The position numbers were made by a program, and so were the translations under genes. Positions 28,495 to 39,289 of a stretch of DNA of 64,000 bases are shown in pieces (the first letter of the stretch is position 1; each line of letters begins with the position of its first letter). This DNA is from Hofstenia miamia (lineage: Eukaryota > Xenacoelomorpha > Acoela), in assembly GCA_004352715.1 (NCBI GenBank), contig SCFE01000003.1, forward strand, positions 2,856,624-2,920,623. The letters are read 5' to 3'. The notes beneath the pieces are model-generated. The model saw only the letters and a list, made by a program, of their open reading frames with translations, was not told the DNA's origin and did no database searches.

Positions 28495-31400
28495 TAGGGG
28501 TATTCCAAAATTTATTTTTTCTAGATTTAGTGCGGAATGGTGGACAAATGGTATAAAAATAATTTCAATAATAAAATTTCACGCGATTTATTAAATTTCG
28601 TCATGCCCTTTCTCGATTTAAATTTTACATAAGAAGGTTAAATAAGCAGTACAAAACGCGTCTGTTACTGTTAAGTCAAATAAAGAATTTAATTACTAAA
28701 TCGCAATTAATATTCTTATTCATTACCCAAACAGGGAAGACGGCTGCACCCCACTTCCCTTCCACCCGCAACCAACTCCTCCTGCCCTACCAATTATATT
28801 CCCATTTTCAAAAGCTATCTAAGCTTTATGTGAATATTCAAATACAAATTTTGGAAAGATATGATTTGATTTTGCATAAAATGCCAATTATACTTTTGTA
28901 CTCTTGCTGCTCTTAGTACAATAATTTTCTACTACCAGATAAATGGTGTCATGTTCAGCAAATTTTGTGACTAATCGCCAATACTTGGGCCTCTGCTTGG
29001 CTTTAAATCAAAGTCTTGATACTAACATCTATCTAGAACTTTATACCGCATTGGTATTTTATCTGAAAGCAAGAAAATACTTATAATGTTATTGGAGCTT
29101 ACATTTAAAAATTGGCATTCGCTTTTGGTTATAATGCGCCTGTATAGAACTACTACAAAATTCCAAAACGGAGTAGGCATGACATTTTTTACGTTTAGTA
29201 CTTTCCTTTGGTATTATTTAAGCATATTTTATAATTTTTCCACACTTGGAACCCCAAGCATTTGCAAATTTACTTAAAACATATTTTAGGAATAACCCTA
29301 ATATATATATATATATACATGTATATAAGAAAGACTGTATATTTAAATTTAGTATAGTAAGAAAATAGAATTTATTAACAAAATGTAATTTAATTTTAAT
29401 ATATAATTTCAGACGGTGACTGCTTTTCTTCTTCCATATGTAAAATTATAGCTTTACTGTTGGTGCAGGGGGAAAATAGCCTTTAATGTTTTTACAGAAT
29501 CAGAAAAAGGTGAATAGATTTTCATAGTTTACCTAAGCATTAAAACGGTCATACTAAAAATCTTTCAATAATTGCGGACAGTAGCGCACATAAAACACAT
29601 TTAGCGGACGTTGAATACAATCATTTATATTTTATGCTTTCTCAAATTGCACGATGACTTTATGATTTACCCCATCAAAAGCACCAAGTTCTGCAAAAAT
29701 GCGCACAAGGCATTCCATTTTTAATACGAACAAGCTCAAGGAACAATAAAAACTAGGAATAGAACTGTAACAGAGACTAGAGAGAGCAAGTCCTCAGTGA
29801 TTATAGGTGGAATAGAATTTTTATGTAATATTAATTTTGTTTTTTTACTACTGTCCTTGGCAATGTATTTTTAATACATTACCATTGAAAATGAATCATG
29901 AAATTTCAAGGGGTGAAAATTGCCCTACGAATGAAGGTAGCTGCTCAATTATTTAGAAAATTAACAAGAAGTTTCATGTTGTCTTCATATCATTATCGAT
30001 CTTCGGTTGATACAATATACTCGACATTAAAATTTTTTAATATTTACCAACGTTTGGTTTGTATCTAAATTTTTTCAAAACCTATCTTATTATTTTGTGG
30101 TTAACATAAGTTAATATTTAAAGTATTAAGAAAATCTGATTCAAGCCCATATAACATAATTTACATAATGGCTATTGTGGCCATAGTTTACGGACCAAAT
30201 TTAAAATATGGACATTATGAATGGCAAACAAATTCTACTTGCAATATATGGCCATACCATAAACGGCACTCCTGCTCTGATATATATATATATATATATN
30301 NNNNNNNNNNNNNNNNNNNNNNNNNNNNNNNNNNNNNNNNNNNNNNNNNNNNNNNNNNNNNNNNNNNNNNNNNNNNNNNNNNNNNNNNNNNNNNNNNNNN
30401 NNNNNNNNNNNNNNNNNNNNNNNNNNNNNNNNNNNNNNNNNNNNNNNNNNNNNNNNNNNNNNNNNNNNNNNNNNNNNNNNNNNNNNNNNNNNNNNNNNNN
30501 NNNNNNNNNNNNNNNNNNNNNNNNNNNNNNNNNNNNNNNNNNNNNNNNNNNNNNNNNNNNNNNNNNNNNNNNNNNNNNNNNNNNNNNNNNNNNNNNNNNN
30601 NNNNNNNNNNNNNNNNNNNNNNNNNNNNNNNNNNNNNNNNNNNNNNNNNNNNNNNNNNNNNNNNNNNNNNNNNNNNNNNNNNNNNNNNNNNNNNNNNNNN
30701 NNNNNNNNNNNNNNNNNNNNNNNNNNNNNNNNNNNNNNNNNNNNNNNNNNNNNNNNNNNNNNNNNNNNNNNNNNNNNNNNNNNNNNNNNNNNNNNNNNNN
30801 NNNNNNNNNNNNNNNNNNNNNNNNNNNNNNNNNNNNNNNNNNNNNNNNNNNNNNNNNNNNNNNNNNNNNNNNNNNNNNNNNNNNNNNNNNNNNNNNNNNN
30901 NNNNNNNNNNNNNNNNNNNNNNNNNNNNNNNNNNNNNNNNNNNNNNNNNNNNNNNNNNNNNNNNNNNNNNNNNNNNNNNNNNNNNNNNNNNNNNNNNNNN
31001 NNNNNNNNNNNNNNNNNNNNNNNNNNNNNNNNNNNNNNNNNNNNNNNNNNNNNNNNNNNNNNNNNNNNNNNNNNNNNNNNNNNNNNNNNNNNNNNNNNNN
31101 NNNNNNNNNNNNNNNNNNNNNNNNNNNNNNNNNNNNNNNNNNNNNNNNNNNNNNNNNNNNNNNNNNNNNNNNNNNNNNNNNNNNNNNNNNNNNNNNNNNN
31201 NNNNNNNNNNNNNNNNNNNNNNNNNNNNNNNNNNNNNNNNNNNNNNNNNNNNNNNNNNNNNNNNNNNNNNNNNNNNNNNNNNNNNNNNNNNNNNNNNNNT
31301 ATGAAATGTTTTTCATCAAATCCCTAAAGTAACACAGCAGAAAAGAAAGAGGGCTTTTCCATTCTTTAGCAGTAATAAAGAAAACCGTAAACAAGAAAAT

Positions 31401-34400
31401 GTAAACATTTTTCTTTGACAAGGTAGATAATTGAAAGTATACTATTTGCTTGGGGTGAATTTCATTGATGAAATTTACTTCAAAGTGTCGGGCTTACACC
31501 CATTGCCATTTATCGAATAATCAGAGAAAGCATATTTGTGTGGGACTTTGAATTGCGCTCGCAATTCTCTTTGATCTTGAATCCGCTTTCACCAACTGCT
31601 GTGTGCGGTCATTCGAATTTTTAATTCTCTCACGTTCTACATGAGTGGACAAAGGCCTTTCAAAGCATTTAATAGTGTTTTCGAACCAAAGCAAACATTT
31701 TGAAATTGTACGTCTTTACTTGTCAAGAAAATGTGACTCACTTTAGAAAGCTGATTAATAATTTTTCTCTACTTTTCCAAGTGCCTTTTATTTGAAACAC
31801 AGACATCGTTGATGATATTATTTACATGGTTTTTCATTCACTGCCTCAATTGGCCAGCGACGATAAACGATATTTTTTTCAAAAAAATTTATTGCTTTGT
31901 AATTGTTTGTTGTGTATTACCAATGTAAGATAAAGTATTTGAGGATAATTCATATCACATTCTATAGGGTCAATTAGGGTTACGATTACTACCAACTTTG
32001 GTGACATGTATGATATGGCATATGGGGAATTATATATGCAGGTAATGACCAAAACTTCCTAACTTGGTATGGAGAATTTTCATTTCACATATGCTCCAAA
32101 ATCAATTAAAAATATATCATTTAATAGCAATAAAAACTTACATAAAATAATTTAATTTACAAAATGTGTAAACTCATTAAATCTTGCATGCAATATATCT
32201 TTGCTCATCCTATCAAAAATGCTAGAATACTTAGTACATTTGAGGTAGAATTCTTTCTCAAGTATAGACGAATTTTAAATATCTTACATATCAAAAAATA
32301 TATGAAACGTTATGCAACATCCAAATAAAATGCTTCAAATGTAAAAGAAAAATAGAACCAATCTGCTTCTAAAAGGATCAACCTATTTTGGATTAAAATC
32401 TGCAGATTTCGCATACAAAAATTAAAGGTCTGTGGTACCGGTACAATTCCGGTCCCATTCCCGGTATCGGTCAAGTCGGTACGGTAGAGGATTAAAAAAT
32501 TTTGTACCCTTAAGGCTACGGTACGGGACCGGTACTACTCTAAAAATCCTTAACGGTATCGGGGCATCAGTATAAACTTTTGTTTTGAGAAATTGATGAA
32601 TTACTTTGGGGTTTTTGTTATCTTTATTTTAGCATTTTGAGGTACAGATTTTTTGAAGAATTGATGGATTATTTGTTTTTTTCTTGTTGTTTTTGGATTT
32701 AACGTTTTGAGGTACCGATGAAAGATAAAAATAGGAAGAGTGCTGAGTACACTAAAAATGATCCCATACCATCTAATTCAAATTTTCAGCCTAGCTTGAT
32801 CCCATTTTTAGAAAATGAAATTTAGACAATTCTTAATGTAGTTAGTTTATCATTTTATATTGATTTATATTTATAGTGCATCTATGCTATTCAGAGCCTC
32901 TATAAACATTAAAATATTGCAACAAATATTGTATTCAGAGCTTCTATAATAACTAAAGGGCTCTATATTTATTAAAAAACGGGCTGAGCGCACCCCGGCT
33001 GCACTGAACACTAGAATTACGCGTCGCTTAAAGGATGCTGTTTGTTTGATTCAAATCCCCTTTAAAGTATTGCAAGACTTCCTGCTGAACACCATTTTCT
33101 ATGGCAAAGAAAATTCATTAATTAAGAACTACTAAAACCCATCAATAAAATTTCTTTATTAAAAATTGTTGGAACTGCTAATAATCAAATGTTAAGGAGC
33201 AAAAACACGTATAAAATTGAATTATAAACTTTATGAAAAGGCAATAAGCAAGCACATTACTATTAGAAATTGATGATAGTTATATTATTCAGACGTTTTT
33301 CGGCCAGTTTACTTAAAATGTCATTTCTTAAGTATTCTACAAAAATAATTTATTAGTCCATTTTACTGAAGGCATGCATTGCATTGCAATTCGATGCAGT
33401 AATTTTAATAAGCTGATCCGGTATTTTTTGCAGAAATGCTCATTTTTAGTCAATGATCAGTGATCAAAGGTAAACCATTTGAAAGTAGAATACATGAGCA
33501 TAGAAAATATTCCAACAAAAACCCAATGATGATTACCATAATTATCTAATAATTCGGTAACTATGAAAGATATCACACTTTTTCTAGACAAACAATTCCA
33601 ATGAATTGTTGAAGAGTACTTGGCTAGAAGCTAATCGGTATCCTGGTACTTGTGTGAAAAATAATCTTCTGAGAGTTCTTAGCACTAAAGTTGTTTGTAT
33701 TTATATATATCATCGTACTTATTCAGAATATTACACGAAATATTTCTACCGCCTGATGGCGTACGAAAATTGATTTCAAGTGCTATCTTAATACATGACA
33801 TAACAAATATTTTTACCAATTGCACTAAATGGGCCAGCAGTGTTATGTCGTTTCGAAAGCTTTTTGTATGGTGAAGTAATGCGCATTGTAGTGGTGCTTT
33901 TCCTCAAAAGAAAAGCTTGATAGATTTTGGGGCAATTTGCGTTTTATTAACCCAAATATTTTGTTTCTCCTCCCCATCACTCTGATTATAAGTAGTACGC
34001 TCCGTGTAAGAATATCATTATATTTAAAGCAAATCCCTTCTATAACATCAATTATACGTAACATAGTTTTTTAATATCATCTCATTGCCTTGTTTAGCAA
34101 CAAAAGAAAGTATTTATTTTCATGCGATAACATTTATTGGAGTGGCATGGTCATTTGCCCGAGCGTGTGGAAATGGATATTTCGAAGAATGCAGTTGCAA
34201 CCCTGGTTTGCTGCTAAATTCTGATAATAGTACAGATCTGTATTCTACACCAGGAAAATGCGCTGACGATGTGAATTTTGGGGAGAAGTCTTCGAAACGC
34301 TTCTTCAAGAAATTCAAACTCTTACCATTTCTTCCGAATAATGTCATCATAACACCTGAATTGAAGTACATGATACAATATGGCCATAAAATTGGATTAA

Positions 34401-37400
34401 CAGTATGTAGCATTTCTTAGATATGATCTAAGTATATGTTTAGATTTTCCACGATTCCCTTAAAAAAGTTTGTAAATGCTCTGGAGTTAGTGGCGGTTGT
34501 ACATCAAAACTCTGCTATGAAAGACTATTAAACTTTCAAAATGTAGGTAAATATAATAATTTCAAAAGCAAATATGCTAGTTACATTATCTTTCAAAAAT
34601 AGTTTTGCAAATCTCTTAAATTGTTTTCAATAAATTTCTATTTTGCTTTACATCTTGTGGCAGCATTCATAATTAAAAATCCTCTTCATTCTCATAGTGC
34701 CTTATTAAAACTAGGCAATTTACCAATTATGTATATCTAGTGGTTTTATCACTGGACATCATCCTGAATGATTAAATATTTGCATAATTAACTAAAAATT
34801 TCATGCAATTTTCCATGGTATTTCATTTAATCAAGAATTGATACAATCATGTAATAAGTACTTCATTTTAAATTATTTAATAAAATTTTGGTCAGCAAAC
34901 TAGTGAAAACATATTTTAGATTTCAAGGAATCTCTTTGAATTGTATTCGTTAGCCCACTTCAACAATGAAAATAAAACGTATTACAGCCTCCAAAAAGAT
35001 AAGAGCTCGATGGAACTTGGTATTGTCTTTACAGACAGATCGCCTAATTTTTGCGCAAGGAATCCATCTATCGGTACGTGCATTCATTTACTTAGAAGAA
35101 ATTTATTCTCATTGACGATTTAAAATCTTAGTATATTTTTTCATCTAGTCTTCTTGCATTATATTTCTTGAAAGCAATTTTTTGCACATTGAACATTGCA
35201 TTATCAATTGTATATTTGAATATCGATGGCAAGTTTTTGAATTTGATTAATGATATTCATTGTTTAAATCATTTACAATATATCAATGGAAAGCTCACAA
35301 GACTGTCGATGAAGACTTATAAGATTTTTGAGTAACCAAGTGCATGAAATTTCTACAGAAAACGTTTAGAAATATATATATTGTTCTTAAGATTGTTTAC
35401 TATTCAATAATTTTCACAAATAAAGCTTTAAATATGCTAACGATGAGTTAATTCTGAGAAAAAATTAGTAAGAATATCCTTGAAATGTGAAAGACTTAAT
35501 AATAATAATAATAAATATTATTATAATAATACTTATTTTTAAAATCCTCTGTAGATAAAATCAATATAAAAATAAAATGTTAAACACTTACTAAGATTTT
35601 AAAAACAGTATTTTTGCCTCAATGATTAATTTTGTAGTAGGAATTGATTGAGTTCTTTGGTAATTTCAATAGGTGGTTTTTCTTAGTTTTAAATACATTT
35701 ATACATTTCTTTTAAAGTCTTTAATTATATTATTCCTAAGATTGAGTTTTTAATTCATTTCTATACTTGCAGAAGTGTTCTTCCTCATTTTCTTCCTCAT
35801 TTTTAGTTTTCTATAAGAATTTGTTCTCAAGTGTATCTTAGTTGGTATTTTGTTTCTGGCCTTCATTCTGGCCTTCAATTTGAAAAATGTTTCTATTTCT
35901 TTTAGCTTTTCCAAGTATTCTAATGAAAACAAATAATTATCTCCTCTGATTGTAACTTGCTTCCTTCTTTTACAAATGGTGTTGAAAATATTTTCTAGTT
36001 TGTTATTCTTTCTTTTATTGAGAATTGATAGGCTGACTTTAAGTAAGTAATGAGCAAACAGGATGTTATTAGAACAATTTTCTTTCTAATATGAATATAT
36101 CTTTGAAGTTTAGACATTGTCTTGATTCTTTGAATCATTTTCTTTATTATTTCTTGACTTAGTTTTCAAATTTTAACTTATTATCAAAAAGCATTCCTAA
36201 ATATTCAACCTTGGTCTCTTCTCATCATTGGCATATTTTCCTAATACATTTGCTACGACAGGCATATATAAAATATTTCAAACACACTTTTAAGTATCTA
36301 GATTTATCTTATTTGAAAACTATATTGCAAATAAAGGCATAACATGGTGTCCCAATGTACTCTAAAATGATAGATTGAGAAATAATGTAAGCATCAAATT
36401 TTCCAGTCTTGTAATGTTTTGAAGTTCCCCTATTTCTGATTTTACAAGTCTAAACAGATTTTGTGTTCATTATTTCTAAAAAATCAATTTATTTCAACTT
36501 TCAACGCATGTAAGATTTGCACAATAACTTAATCTCAATGCTAATGAGTATAACCCAAATGTGAGAACTCAAATATTGAAAAGGATTCTGCAAACATTTA
36601 CTGTTGATTTTCAATATGATGTCTACTTTAGTTCCAATAAGACTTTTTTCTATGGTGAAGTAGTGGACTAACTCTTGCCATTGTCTTAATTGCTCCAGGA
36701 CATTGTTACCACGGGTGAACTGTGTGCACTGATTACAGGCAAAGTCTTTACAATTTGGGATTTTCTGAGACATCATTAATATTCTTACCAAGCAGTTTTT
36801 ATGCTTAAAACCACTGATTTTCACCGAAAATACATCAACAATTGAACGATTTCTATGTGTTATATGAGAGACATTATAATTATAGTTTTTCATATTCCAA
36901 TTCATTAGTTGTACACTAGATGGCATACTTAATATATTATTCATTATAAGAATCAAAGAAAAGATATTTAAAGTCAAAAGAAAATATAATCAACTGTCAT
37001 TATCTGAGGTTCCAGCCTGTAACCCATATCCTCATTTAGATCAAAATTTTTATAGACTCGAGTACACTTTAGCAGTTGAGTTTTTAAATAAAGTTTTGTT
37101 TATTAGTTAAAAAGCTACAAGAGTGCACGTTCATTTTCTCCAAATGGAAATATTGTGATTGCAGTTATTTGGCTTTATTATAGCAATCGTTTGTACCTTT
37201 TGCTTTTTCTGAAAATTGCAACATATTTTATTCACTTTCCCAATTTTTGAACAAACGTGGCTTCACAAACACCTTCATTGCAACCACATTTTCTACAAAC
37301 TTCACTTTAAAATTGCTAGAAACAGATGGGATTTTATTTAACAACATCGACTTTCGTTATTTAATAGGTTCCTGTCAGAAAATTCAGAATAGTGAGTGAA

Positions 37401-38308
37401 AATGACATTTCAATTTCAAACAAGGACCATCAGAGATTGCACAGACCTCTGCAGATATTAACATAGTTAGGTTCCGGATTACTGTAAAAATTTAATGAGA
37501 TCAAAATTTGGCCAATATCTATCTCAAGATTGTTTTTATAACGATCCATCCCTTAATTTTTGAGAAATCCTGCTGAAAAACAGACAAGCAAATAGATGCC
37601 AAAAAATATCTCATTTTTGGATATAATCAGTTACGCTAACAAAGTTTTAGCTATGAATTGAAGTTGTCTTAATCATAATAACTTAATAATCCTGTAGGAC
37701 GGCTACGCATTGGCTCTCGAGTACTATATTTGCACTCATCATGCTTTTATAGAATTTTTGTCAAAAAGTAAAAAAATTGGCAAACATTTTTTCCCATTTA
37801 TGGATAGTTTCCAAAAATGCCACTTTCCGTTTTATTTGCTTTCAATGGTTCGCCATACATACACCTTTCAAATAATTATTGTTTAATAATGCATACATAT
37901 AATATTTTAGCCAAATACATTAAATGTTTGCTTTTAGGCTCAATGGGGGTGGTGGGAAGAGAGTGTGATGCCAAACCTGATGCCAAGGAAAATCGCTGTG
38001 ATACGTTATGCTGTGACCATGGATACGGCATACTTAAAAAAACTTTCCAAACGAAATGCAATTGTACTTTTGTATGGTGTTGCCGTGTGGAATGTATTGA
38101 ATGCAACATTACACAGCTTTATAACGTTTGTAACGATCAAAAGTACTTTTCAAGGAAGGCTCCATCCACTCTCGCTGATCCAATTAACTCAACCTATCCG
38201 TATTTTGACAATAATTTACCTACATATAATTATGACGGTGATGAAAGATTTAACGAGTTTAAAAGACAACAACTCAAAAAAATGACGAGTGAGAAGAATG
38301 AAAACTGA
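16928..38308 (+). CDS. Wnt family secreted signalling ligand, divergent (six coding exons)
   Basis: Wnts are lipid-modified secreted ligands for Frizzled receptors. I joined exons 16928-17058, 19398-19591, 34098-34402, 34444-34542, 34920-35073 and 37938-38308. Every junction is GT-AG and phase-compatible (2, 1, 0, 0, 1), giving 1254 bp, 417 residues plus TGA. Exon 1 carries a signal peptide (hydrophobic core about residues 14-29). Landmarks: CELSKK..IFKYC (47-60), AIDGLKKG (70-77), C81, FDC (90-92, canonical WNC), LTRATKES near 106-113 (canonical RGTRETAF), RACGNG, CKCSGVSGGC (220-229, canonical CKCHGVSGSC, with the Porcupine-acylated Ser retained as Ser226), SPNFC, MGVVGREC and CNCTFVWCC. 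I count 24 cysteines, the full Wnt complement. Oddities: WNC is FDC, and a 58-residue tail follows the last cysteine (Cys359). I cannot assign a Wnt subfamily. A non-coding 5' exon may exist. Confidence 0.93.
19398..19591 (+). CDS. Wnt exon 2: N-terminal helical domain
   Basis: The acceptor TTTTTAG ends at 19397 and the donor CGAG/GTAAAT follows 19591. It encodes KICELSKKGDKIFKYC, AIDGLKKGKNGC and the FDC motif, ending LTR plus one base. The phase-1 break at LTR-(A) is where the RG-TRE motif of other Wnts falls. Confidence 0.88.
19702..20021. mobile_element. hAT-like MITE with poly-C core and gap
   Basis: The left end CATGGGCGAGTACAAC and the right end, read in reverse (CAGGGGAGTACAGC), are imperfect inverted repeats. 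Flanking octamers TTATTATT and CTAATATT agree at 6 of 8. The C-rich core has an N gap (19779-19902), and the sequence CATTCAAAAGAAATATTTG occurs on both sides of it, probably a contig-end duplication. Confidence 0.5.
24085..24375 (+). other. Open frame of unknown status in Wnt intron 2
   Basis: 96 codons with coding-like composition (for example ILGGSEDHDVITKT and DHKLIENC), after an AG at the end of CTAAATATAG. It begins at TTG rather than ATG and has no recognised domain. It may be a chance frame, a terminal exon of a nested gene, or a repeat. Confidence 0.2.
24445..24708 (+). other. Second open frame, same reading frame as the previous one
   Basis: 87 codons from a TTG, 69 bp after the preceding frame, preceded by an AG at CTCATAG. 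It is rich in basic residues. No domain was recognised and it may be chance. Confidence 0.18.
25271..25570. repeat. (TA)n microsatellite with gap
   Basis: TA repeats on both sides of an N run (25301-25450), with another TA run at about 25541-25553. Confidence 0.9.
27409..27472. repeat. Exact 32-bp tandem duplication
   Basis: Two adjacent identical copies of a unit starting CATTCTTTATTATACATACA. Confidence 0.9.
28166..28495. repeat. Duplicated contig ends and TA microsatellite
   Basis: Sequence from 28166 (CAATGTTTAAATTCCTAGAG) up to the N run recurs from 28353 after it. TA repeats follow at about 28436-28493. This is probably an assembly artefact at a microsatellite. Confidence 0.8.
30279..31299. 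other. TA repeat and 1-kb assembly gap
   Basis: A TA run enters a 1-kb block of N (30300-31299). Nothing can be read inside. Confidence 0.95.
32430..32720. repeat. CCGGTA-rich repeat with imperfect tandem unit
   Basis: About 150 bp is dominated by GGTACCGGTAC, CGGTATCGG and ACGGTACGGGACCGG words. Two diverged copies of a roughly 70-bp unit follow (about 32580-32646 and 32650-32717, each with TTGAxxxATTGATGxATTA and ATTTTGAGGTAC / GTTTTGAGGTAC). This is probably a MITE-derived repeat. Confidence 0.5.
34098..34402 (+). CDS. Wnt exon 3: TRE-like and RACGNG region
   Basis: The acceptor TTGTTTAG ends at 34097 and the donor ACA/GTATGT follows 34402. It encodes TKESIYFHAITFIGVAWSF, ARACGNGYFEECSC, and KCADDVNFGEKSSKRF, equivalent to GCSDNI.YG..FS..F in other Wnts. 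Confidence 0.93.
34444..34542 (+). CDS. Wnt exon 4: acylation hairpin
   Basis: It follows a 41-bp intron (34403-34443, GTATGT to TTTAG). It encodes VCKCSGVSGGCTSKLCYERL. The acylated serine is present (Ser226). The usual His is Ser223 and the second Ser of SGSC is Gly228. The donor is AAT/GTAGGT. Confidence 0.93.
34920..35073 (+). CDS. Wnt exon 5: linker and SPNFC
   Basis: The acceptor ATTTTAG ends at 34919 and the donor ATCG/GTACGT follows 35073. It encodes the variable linker, then LGIVFTDRSPNFCARNPS, equivalent to LVYLEPSPDFC in other Wnts. Confidence 0.92.
35750..36240 (-). pseudogene. Decayed non-LTR reverse transcriptase, thumb region
   Basis: Minus-strand reading gives VEYLGMLFDNKLKFEN, the KYLGVxxDxxLxW-type motif after the polymerase palm. 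After a one-base shift it gives VKKIIKKMIQRIKTMSKLQR and KKIVLITSCLLITYLKSAYQ, the usual thumb helices. Stops and frameshifts show decay. Confidence 0.6.
36501..36977 (-). CDS. Unrecognised 158-codon open frame nested in Wnt intron 5
   Basis: This is the longest uninterrupted small frame in the region and unlikely by chance at this base composition. The upstream codon is TTG. The first ATG gives a protein of about 143 residues beginning MNNILSMPSSVQ, preceded by a hydrophobic stretch in the same frame. It has six cysteines, including NCLVRILMMSQKIPNCKDFA and CNQC. An AATAAA on the minus strand lies about 10 bp after the stop. It sits about 270 bp from the reverse transcriptase relic on the same strand, so it may be transposon-derived. 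I recognise no domain. Confidence 0.35.
   Translation of the reverse strand: MTLNIFSLILIMNNILSMPSSVQLMNWNMKNYNYNVSHITHRNRSIVDVFSVKISGFKHKNCLVRILMMSQKIPNCKDFACNQCTQFTRGNNVLEQLRQWQELVHYFTIEKSLIGTKVDIILKINSKCLQNPFQYLSSHIWVILISIEIKLLCKSYMR
37938..38308 (+). CDS. Wnt exon 6: cysteine-rich C-terminal domain and long tail
   Basis: The acceptor GCTTTTAG ends at 37937. It encodes MGVVGRECDA, RCDTLCCDHGYG, CNCTFVWCCRVECIEC and YNVC, matching the Wnt cytokine-receptor finger. A 58-residue hydrophilic tail with one NST sequon follows the final cysteine. TGA stop at 38306-38308. Confidence 0.95.
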
Positions 38309-39289
38309 ATCCACTTCAACACGAAACAATTAGCTTTAATATGAAGGTGCTACTTTCAATTTCGACTTTTGTGAATAGATAGTTTTGTATATACCATAGA
38401 AATACAATTTGGATTCGATTCCCACTAAAACCATTCAGTGATACTTAAATACATATTTTCTGCGAATTTAGCTTGTGAATAAGGCTGGGAGTGTATATGC
38501 ACGACCCTACCCGCGGGTAAAAAATTCAACGGGTCTTGTCGAGGATCATTATTATAAGCGTTAGGATGGAATTAAGGAAGAATTTTGGAAAGTAAAACAT
38601 TTGAATTCTTGAAATTTTTAAAGATTTTTATTTTTTTGTATATTTTTTATTGATTTCGTATTGCTTTTACTGATACTTTTTTTAAAACATTTTCTGGATA
38701 TTTTGCTAGTAATCTTTTTTTGAATGGGTCAGTGCCAGACGTTTGTTGTGAGTGATTGCTAGACGGGTCAAAAACAGTGAGCCGTTTCGAAAACTCTTGC
38801 GGATACGTGTATAAAATGACTGGCGGAAAATAGGTGAAATTTTTCATAGAAATTATTTTGACTGATTGTATTTTAATGCTTAATCACATTCTATACGTTT
38901 TAATATTTTAATCTTATTTCTTTGGTGAGCTTCACTATACGGCTCAAATTTAACAATCACTTATGGTCTACTACTAGTAAAAATTTTATATAATAAGAGT
39001 CAAAAGCAAATAAATGAATTACAAATAATTGAAACATAAGCAATTCAAATAACAAAAAAATGAATACACACAATATATAATAATAAAATCAATATTTAAT
39101 ATAGTCCTCTGGGAAGAGAAGAGATGTATGTCGAGATTTAAATTTAAATAAAATGGATAGTATATGCAGATAAATTTGACGGAACAGGGATAATTTTCTA
39201 TATATATATATATATAAAGATATAATTATGCTTCAATATGATTTTTGGCAAAATTTAGAGTATTTCAAGACTAATTATTTTTTTGATAG
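38309..39289. other. Wnt 3' flank
   Basis: No perfect AATAAA was noticed close to the Wnt stop. A patch with ACCCTACCCGCGGGTA (about 38504-38519) resembles the other GC-rich words. I found no 5' exon for the lectin gene here. Confidence 0.35.

Larger units (their letters stand above)
19592..34097 (+). other. Wnt intron 2 (14.5 kb)
   Basis: It holds a hAT-like MITE at 19702-20021, TA microsatellites, N gaps at 19779-19902, 25301-25450, 28263-28352 and 30300-31299, a 32-bp tandem duplication and GC-rich repeat words at 32430-32580. No Wnt exon is missing, because exons 2 and 3 join in phase and in Wnt order. Confidence 0.8.
35074..37937 (+). other. Wnt intron 5 (2.9 kb)
   Basis: It contains a decayed non-LTR reverse transcriptase fragment and a 158-codon minus-strand open frame, both listed separately. 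Its ends are GTACGT and TGCTTTTAG. Confidence 0.85.

Noticed and set aside
30168-31421. Very long open frames crossing 30300-31299 and similar frames across 42425-43096 and 57287-57410
   Set aside because: They consist almost entirely of N and cannot be called coding.
33595-33770. Open frame before Wnt exon 3 considered as the missing N-terminal exon
   Set aside because: It has no Wnt motif, and exon 2 at 19398-19591 joins exon 3 in phase and carries the expected motifs.
34120-34413. 97-codon minus-strand frame
   Set aside because: It is the antisense shadow of Wnt exon 3.
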